Origin: a bacterium
Lineage (GTDB): Bacteria; Bacteroidota; Ignavibacteria; Kapaibacteriales; Kapaibacteriaceae
Length of the DNA stretch: 10,785 bases
Reading direction: 5' to 3'
NCBI GenBank assembly: GCA_020050895.1
Contig: JAGVJW010000109.1
Span: forward strand, 1-10,785
Shown here: piece by piece, positions 6,828-10,785 of the stretch
Layout: every line of letters begins with the position of its first letter
Position numbering within the stretch: the first letter of the stretch is position 1
Position numbers and translations under genes: made by a program
Notes under the pieces: model-generated
Seen by the model: the letters and a program-made list of their open reading frames with translations, nothing else
The model's database searches: none
What the model was told of the DNA's origin: nothing

Positions 6828-7089
6828 ATCCTGACTCTTTGTCTCGCTTTGATAATCGAGACACGTTTCGAAAAAACTGCATGAGACCTATAATGCTTCC
6901 TGTGCACAATCCAACCAACAACAGCCACGGCTCAGTATTTAAATACCGGTCGGTAAGCCACCCTGCACCTCCGAGCACGAGCACGGATGCGGCAAGTTGT
7001 GTACCGAGACTGAGATATGGCGCCATCTGGCGCATGATCGAACCCCCGGACATTCCTGAATCTGCATTCCCTTTGTCCGGAGACTTCAT
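6826..7089 (-). CDS. atpZ: AtpZ-type ATP synthase accessory protein (two membrane helices)
   Basis: This is the first gene of the atp cluster. The 87-residue protein has two membrane helices (about 26-45 and 54-73) with the family's GGAGWLTDRY (40-49, matching the G-W-x-D pattern) at the end of the first helix and PWLLLVGLCTGSIIGLMQFF starting the second. It ends in a basic tail. The family (ATPase_gene1, AtpZ/AtpQ) is found at the head of many atp operons together with AtpI. It has been proposed to supply magnesium or calcium, or to help Fo assembly; the true role is uncertain. The ATG has no clear Shine-Dalgarno and lies 42 bases after the preceding gene, below a possible promoter. Confidence 0.88.
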   Translation of the reverse strand: MKSPDKGNADSGMSGGSIMRQMAPYLSLGTQLAASVLVLGGAGWLTDRYLNTEPWLLLVGLCTGSIIGLMQFFRNVSRLSKRDKESG

Positions 7090-7111
7090 TGAGCAGTCAC
7101 AAAAAGGCGCG

Positions 7112-7143
7112 CAAAATTAGCTGGTGCACAATCAAAAACCCAA
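7112..7143 (-). promoter_or_regulatory. Possible promoter of the atp operon (Bacteroidota-like -7 box)
   Basis: On the minus strand TAATTTTG (7119-7112) matches the Bacteroidota -7 consensus TAnnTTTG exactly. A TTG at 7143-7141 lies 21 bases upstream, close to the usual -33 spacing, and a second TTTG lies nearer at 13 bases. Transcription would begin a few bases below the box, leaving a leader of about 15-20 bases before atpZ. The upstream half lies in the last codons of the preceding gene. The match is short and the taxon is not certain, so this is tentative. Confidence 0.35.
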
Positions 7144-8463
7144 TTCACGAAGTGTGCCAAGCACTGCATCAGCAAAGATATTGGACGTTTCACCATACCA
7201 CATCCCATCGGGCACGAATATAACAGTACCATAAGAGCTTGGATTAAGGGGGCTTATCCGGCTTGTTGCGATTACGGATGTTTCTTCGGGACGAAAGTCA
7301 TTATCTACATCGTACAGCACGACTGAACACCCCAGCTCCGTAAACCCGCTTTCGTCGAGAGGTACGCGTGCATAGCCGATAAGAGCGAAAGGAATTCGGA
7401 CTTTCACGATGTATCCGTCGGCCCGCTGGGCAGTAACAACTCGAACTTGCTGAAGCGCTGCATCTTGGTTGACGTCCATGTCGTCGGTAGTGCTGATTGT
7501 AACCGACGGCCTCTTGTCCGCGAAGTCCCCAATTTTAATTCCAATTGCATACAACCCTGAATCGCTTGCATTGCGGACCTGAATCTTCGAGCGGTCAATA
7601 GATGTGATGTATCTCGATCCGCCTAACTCTTCGGATGGAGTTACGTCGAACCAAAGTTCAAGCCGATCCGAAGCACAGGTATCACACCATCCAGTTACAA
7701 TTGCTGAATCTGTGACGGCGATTCTAATGTACATGTAATCGTCGTCGTAAACCATCCGCACCCGAAAAGATGCGTCCTGTGGCCCATACCAATAAAAAGC
7801 GCCTGAGTTTACATTCCCGACATTCTCGACCTTAACCTCCGAACTTATGCCTGCATACAGGTGTCTGCCTCGCTCATAACACGGAATAGTGAGGTAATCC
7901 AATGCCAGAGATTGTTCGCCCTTTTGGGTAAGGTACTTATCCTTTGTGCTAAGCGTCAAATAGTTTCTATAGCCTTCATGAGCAAACATTTCAATTCGGT
8001 TGCTGATAAATTCATCATAAAGCACCACGCTTCCGTACCTGTAACGATACCCTTTCATCATCCAATATTCAGATCTGCGCTTCTGAACCACGTAGCAGGT
8101 TGTGTCTCGTATAACAACTCCGACTTCAAGCGGCAAATCAATGTATGGTATCGTATATCGGGAAACATTCACCAGATATCCATCGTTATCGATAAACAAA
8201 TACACTATGCATTCGCGTTTTCGAGTACCAGTGAGATTTATGGAAAGCGCTACGTCGTTGAATCCATCAGCGCTAAAGTCTCCAACGTCCCAACCCCATA
8301 CCCTGAACTCAGCTCCCTGAGGCATTGCATTATCAATATCTTTAACAAGTTCCTCTGCAAAATACGGCTCGAGTTTCCGCTTAAAGTCGTCGTACATCAT
8401 ACCGCTCTGACTGTACAGACATGTTGGTATGAGCAAGAGGAGCAGTATGGCTGTTGATCGCAT
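7132..8463 (-). CDS. Secreted protein with FG-GAP-like motif and CBM9-like domain, function unknown
   Basis: The start was set at the ATG at 8463, which overlaps the previous stop as TGATG; a TTG one codon earlier is possible. The 443-residue protein begins with a signal peptide (MRSTAILLLLLIPTCLYSQ) probably cut around residue 18; IPTC is not a good lipobox. Residues 55-75 contain WGWDVGDFSADGFNDVALSI, a D-x-S-x-D-G-x-x-D pattern like FG-GAP or calcium-binding repeats, here in a single copy. The C-terminal part (about 185-430) resembles CBM9-type beta-sandwich modules, with DDDYMYIRIAVTDS (240-253), SDRLELWFDV (265-274) and later VKVRIPFALIGY. A CxxC pair (C260, C263) sits in a loop. No catalytic domain was recognised. 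It is probably periplasmic or on the cell surface. CBM9-like modules can bind sugars, but many in this group of bacteria have no proven ligand. Confidence 0.85.
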   Translation of the reverse strand: MRSTAILLLLLIPTCLYSQSGMMYDDFKRKLEPYFAEELVKDIDNAMPQGAEFRVWGWDVGDFSADGFNDVALSINLTGTRKRECIVYLFIDNDGYLVNVSRYTIPYIDLPLEVGVVIRDTTCYVVQKRRSEYWMMKGYRYRYGSVVLYDEFISNRIEMFAHEGYRNYLTLSTKDKYLTQKGEQSLALDYLTIPCYERGRHLYAGISSEVKVENVGNVNSGAFYWYGPQDASFRVRMVYDDDYMYIRIAVTDSAIVTGWCDTCASDRLELWFDVTPSEELGGSRYITSIDRSKIQVRNASDSGLYAIGIKIGDFADKRPSVTISTTDDMDVNQDAALQQVRVVTAQRADGYIVKVRIPFALIGYARVPLDESGFTELGCSVVLYDVDNDFRPEETSVIATSRISPLNPSSYGTVIFVPDGMWYGETSNIFADAVLGTLRELGF

Positions 8464-9467
8464 CAATCGTTAGTTGTTGCCGCAGTTCGAAGAATGGAGT
8501 CTCTTATTTCGATATGGTTTGCCTTTAGGCGGGCACCGTACTGACCAACTACCTGCGCTGCAGCGAACGAAGCCAACCTTCCTGCAAACTCCGGATGTTG
8601 CCTGTGTAACACACCATACAGAAAGGCTCCGGCATACATGTCGCCAGCACCGGTTGTGTCGACCACAGGTATTGCATATGCCGGGATATCGCATTCTTTT
8701 CCATTCCATTTGAGTTTCGATCCCGCAGCGCCCATGGTGAACACAACGTTGTTGTATCGAGACGCCAATGCTGTATATGCATCATCTGCATTCTCTTCAT
8801 CTGCAAGAGAACGCCCCTCCCTTTCGTTGCAAAAAATCAAGTCAGTCGAACTAAGCAAAGATTTTAACCTATCGCCAAATTCATTTACGACAAACGTGTC
8901 GGAACAACTCACGGCAACATTGGTTCCATGCTTCCTTGCATAAAAGGCTGCGACTTCAATTGCATCGGCTCCTTCTTCTTCCGTAAGCTTATAGCCTTCG
9001 ATATAGAGCCATTCACTTTGTGCAATTAGTTGCTCGTCGATATTTTTTCTGCTGAACTGGACGTTTATTCCGAGAGTTGTATTCAGCGTGCGTTCGCTAT
9101 CAGGAGTTATCAGTACCAGACAGGATCCAGTAGGTAGACCATTTGCAACCTGGGCGTTCAGAGTAACACCAAGCTCGTTGAACTCATCGGTATAGAACCT
9201 ACCGAAGGTATCGTTGCCAAGAAGCGAACAGAATGCAGCAGATCCTCCGAATTGTGCAAAGGCAATGATTGAATTGGCAACCGAACCGCCGGAAGATTTG
9301 TGCTGCTCGCGGTGGTTGAGACTTGTAATAATTTCCGCCTGTCGTGATGCGCCGGTCAGCGTCATTGCGCCTTTGGGAACATCAAATGCTGCCAATTCCT
9401 CTTCCGAAACGTTGAATTCGATGTCAACTAATGCATTTCCGATTCCGGTAAGAAGAGTGTTCTTCAT
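8463..9467 (-). CDS. PfkB-family kinase, adenosine-kinase-like
   Basis: This is a cytoplasmic ATP-dependent kinase of the ribokinase/PfkB fold, 334 residues. It shows the first signature region (SSGGSVANSIIAFAQFGG, about 58-75, with the GG hinge at 60-61) and the second signature DTTGAGD at 270-276, with D276 as the likely catalytic base and GAG forming the anion hole. Further stretches match the adenosine kinase/sugar kinase subgroup: GNALVD near the start, PKGAMTL, TPDSERTLNT (121-130), YIEGYKL, SDTFVV and the ending AAAQVVGQYGAR. The likely reaction is phosphorylation of a nucleoside or sugar, adenosine to AMP being the best guess. The ATG overlaps the ddl stop as ATGA, so the two are translationally coupled. 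Substrate cannot be fixed from sequence alone. Confidence 0.92.
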   Translation of the reverse strand: MKNTLLTGIGNALVDIEFNVSEEELAAFDVPKGAMTLTGASRQAEIITSLNHREQHKSSGGSVANSIIAFAQFGGSAAFCSLLGNDTFGRFYTDEFNELGVTLNAQVANGLPTGSCLVLITPDSERTLNTTLGINVQFSRKNIDEQLIAQSEWLYIEGYKLTEEEGADAIEVAAFYARKHGTNVAVSCSDTFVVNEFGDRLKSLLSSTDLIFCNEREGRSLADEENADDAYTALASRYNNVVFTMGAAGSKLKWNGKECDIPAYAIPVVDTTGAGDMYAGAFLYGVLHRQHPEFAGRLASFAAAQVVGQYGARLKANHIEIRDSILRTAATTND

Positions 9468-10492
9468 GCTGTTGGTTCGATATTGCTAAGCCGGAGAATT
9501 TCTTCGCACAATTCACTAAAACTGAGTCCTGCTACGCTTGCCGACATTGGAACCAAACTCGTTTCCGTGAATCCCGGAATGGTATTTACTTCCAGACAAA
9601 ATGGAATGTTGTCATCGTCCAATCTGAAGTCTACGCGGCTGAATGCAGTACACCCTAGTATTTGGTGTGCAGTTGTGGCAAGGTTCATTACGTGGTCGCG
9701 CACTTCCTCGCTGAGGTCGGCCGGGCAGTGATACTCCGTCCTCCCCTTGGTGTATTTGTTCGTGTAATCATAGAAGCCCTCTTTCGGTTCGATTTCTATC
9801 ACTGGAAGCGCTTCATCGCCGAGGACTGCAACGGTGAGCTCTCTTCCTTCGATGAATCGTTCAATAAGAATCGTCGAGGTATACTTCGCTGCGATTCGTA
9901 TTGCGTCTGCAATATCATCGGTTACGCCGCTTTCAACAATTGTTAATCCCACCGTCGAACCCTGATCGTTAGGCTTCACCACAAAGGGTCCCTTCATTTC
10001 CCGTCGAATCTCCTCCAATGCTAATAAATCATCTGCGTGATCTGGTCTCACCGTAATCCAGTGCGGCGTGGTAATGCCCCCTACCTGAAACAACATTTTC
10101 GACATGGCTTTATCCATGGTAACGGCACTCGAAAGCATGCCGCTGCCTGTATAGGGGATGCCGCGCAGATCGAGCAGCGACTGAATGTATCCGTCTTCGC
10201 CGTACTTGCCGTGCAATGCGATAAAGGCTGCGTCGACGCTCGACATTTCCTCAGTATTTATACATTCAATAAGTTTATGAGGATTGAACGAAGCAAGTTC
10301 TGCATCCGATACTTCGGCTGCTGTAATCTGTTTCAGCTCCACGTCGCTGACTACACAATCGGCGCCACGCGCCGGATCGATGGCTACTACGTTGTGTCCC
10401 AGCTCGCGAAGAGCGGAAGCAATGGCCCTTCCGCTTAAGAATGAAATATTTCGCTCTGGACTCATTCCTCCCAACAGAACTGCAAGCTTCAT
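9464..10492 (-). CDS. ddl: D-alanine--D-alanine ligase
   Basis: Ddl joins two D-alanines using ATP in the cytoplasm, supplying the dipeptide that ends the peptidoglycan stem. The 342-residue ATP-grasp protein has the N-terminal GGMSPERNIS (8-17), HGKYGEDG at 94-101, GIPYTGSG at 111-118, the ATP-binding KPNDQGSTVG at 173-182, FIEGRELTVAVLG at 213-225, the omega-loop YDYTNKY at 241-247 and the metal-binding residues D288 (RVDF) and E301/N303 in CLEVNTIPGFTETS. The Tyr-Lys-Tyr loop is that of D-Ala-D-Ala enzymes rather than VanA-type D-Ala-D-Lac ligases. The ATG lies one base after the uracil-DNA glycosylase stop, and the end overlaps the kinase gene by 4 bases. Confidence 0.98.
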   Translation of the reverse strand: MKLAVLLGGMSPERNISFLSGRAIASALRELGHNVVAIDPARGADCVVSDVELKQITAAEVSDAELASFNPHKLIECINTEEMSSVDAAFIALHGKYGEDGYIQSLLDLRGIPYTGSGMLSSAVTMDKAMSKMLFQVGGITTPHWITVRPDHADDLLALEEIRREMKGPFVVKPNDQGSTVGLTIVESGVTDDIADAIRIAAKYTSTILIERFIEGRELTVAVLGDEALPVIEIEPKEGFYDYTNKYTKGRTEYHCPADLSEEVRDHVMNLATTAHQILGCTAFSRVDFRLDDDNIPFCLEVNTIPGFTETSLVPMSASVAGLSFSELCEEILRLSNIEPTA

Positions 10493-10493
10493 G

Positions 10494-10785
10494 TCACGAT
10501 GTCATTAATGATCGGAGATATTTTACATCTTCCCACGTTGATTTTTTCCACTCAGGATCCCGCAGCAATGCAGCGGGGTGGTAGGTAACGATAGTCGGAA
10601 TGCCGTGATAGTCGTGAATGCGTCCTCGCAACGACGTCATCGACTCTTTGTTTTTCAGGAGCGTGTTAGCCGACGTAAGCCCCAATGCCAGGATGAAGCC
10701 AGGTTTAACCAAATCAATTTGTTTGACGAGGTATGGTTCGCATTCATCAGTCTCGGATGCAAGAGGCTTACGATTATTAGGGGGC
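10494..10785 (-). CDS. Family 4 uracil-DNA glycosylase, C-terminal part (5' end outside window)
   Basis: This enzyme removes uracil from DNA, arising from cytosine deamination or misincorporation, to start base-excision repair. Only the last 96 residues are visible; the frame is open to the window edge, so the gene starts outside. The visible part begins PPNNRKPLASETDECEPYL, matching the NR-P...C-x-x-x-L stretch of iron-sulfur family 4 UDGs, in which this Cys is a cluster ligand. It continues with VKPGFILALG and the HPAALLRDP motif, followed by K-x-x-x-W-E-D near the C-terminus. The stop is one base from the ddl start, so it heads or joins the downstream cluster. A member of the related UDG family 5, or a SPO1 polymerase-related annotation, is the main alternative. 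Confidence 0.9.
   Translation of the reverse strand, partial: PPNNRKPLASETDECEPYLVKQIDLVKPGFILALGLTSANTLLKNKESMTSLRGRIHDYHGIPTIVTYHPAALLRDPEWKKSTWEDVKYLRSLMTS

Noticed and set aside
6431..7089. N-ATPase (sodium-type, laterally spread) operon suggested by the atpZ/atpI (Q/R-like) pair
   Set aside because: N-ATPase operons lack delta, and their c subunit carries extra sodium ligands. Here atpH is present and the residue after c E59 is Gly.
7861..8457. 198-codon open frame on the plus strand
   Set aside because: It lies entirely antisense to the secreted CBM9-like gene, shows no recognisable motif and has no ribosome-binding site; the minus-strand frame has a signal peptide and domain-like regions.
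7132..8463. Lipoprotein signal at residues 12-15 (IPTC)
   Set aside because: Pro at -2 and Thr at -1 do not fit the usual lipobox; cleavage near YS-Q by signal peptidase I fits better.
10037..10438. 133-codon plus-strand frame opposite ddl
   Set aside because: Antisense shadow of ddl, whose motifs are complete.
9464..10492. VanA-like D-Ala-D-Lac ligase (glycopeptide resistance)
   Set aside because: The omega-loop YDYTNKY is that of housekeeping D-Ala-D-Ala ligases, and no vanH/vanX-like neighbours are present.

Overview
The window is a compact bacterial chromosome segment in which every supported gene lies on the minus strand, so transcription reads from high to low coordinates. Its core is most of an F-type ATP synthase operon. 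In transcription order it runs atpZ, atpI, atpB (a), atpE (c), atpF (b), atpH (delta), atpA (alpha), then an hldD-type heptose epimerase gene, then atpG (gamma). The beta and epsilon genes (atpD, atpC) are not here; gamma is followed by an unrelated membrane-anchored protein. A split operon with atpD/C elsewhere, a subunit a with a long N-terminal domain before its first helix, weak or absent Shine-Dalgarno sequences at most starts, a secreted protein whose signal peptide ends in Ser-Gln, and a heptose-LPS gene together suggest a Gram-negative of the Bacteroidota/Chlorobiota (FCB) group, perhaps an Ignavibacteria- or Kapabacteria-like lineage. This placement is an inference from gene style, not a database result.

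Layout, in transcription order. (1) 10785-7132: the C-terminal part of a family 4 uracil-DNA glycosylase (cut by the window edge), D-alanine--D-alanine ligase, an adenosine-kinase-like PfkB kinase, and a secreted protein with an FG-GAP-like N-terminal motif and a CBM9-like C-terminal region. These four are nearly fused: a 1-base gap, then ATGA, then TGATG junctions. (2) 7131-7090: a 42-base gap that, with the end of the preceding gene, holds a possible Bacteroidota-type promoter. (3) 7089-504: the ATP synthase genes with hldD embedded between alpha and gamma. Gaps are 6 to 43 bases except 87 bases between atpE and atpF, which hold two hairpins. (4) 497-1: an unrecognised membrane-anchored protein that runs off the left edge; its frame stays open from an ATG at 497.

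How the genes work together. AtpB, AtpE and AtpF form the membrane Fo motor and stator. AtpH, AtpA and AtpG are F1 and connecting-stalk parts. AtpZ and AtpI are small membrane proteins linked to Fo assembly or ion supply. HldD (LPS inner-core heptose) and Ddl (peptidoglycan) are envelope biosynthesis enzymes.

There is no stretch over 300 bases without a gene. I see no tRNA, rRNA, CRISPR array, insertion sequence or convincing intrinsic terminator. I found no evidence for a new multi-gene system. The most unusual points are hldD inside the atp operon, the paired hairpins plus the unique strong Shine-Dalgarno around atpE, and the CBM9-like secreted protein abutting the atp operon.
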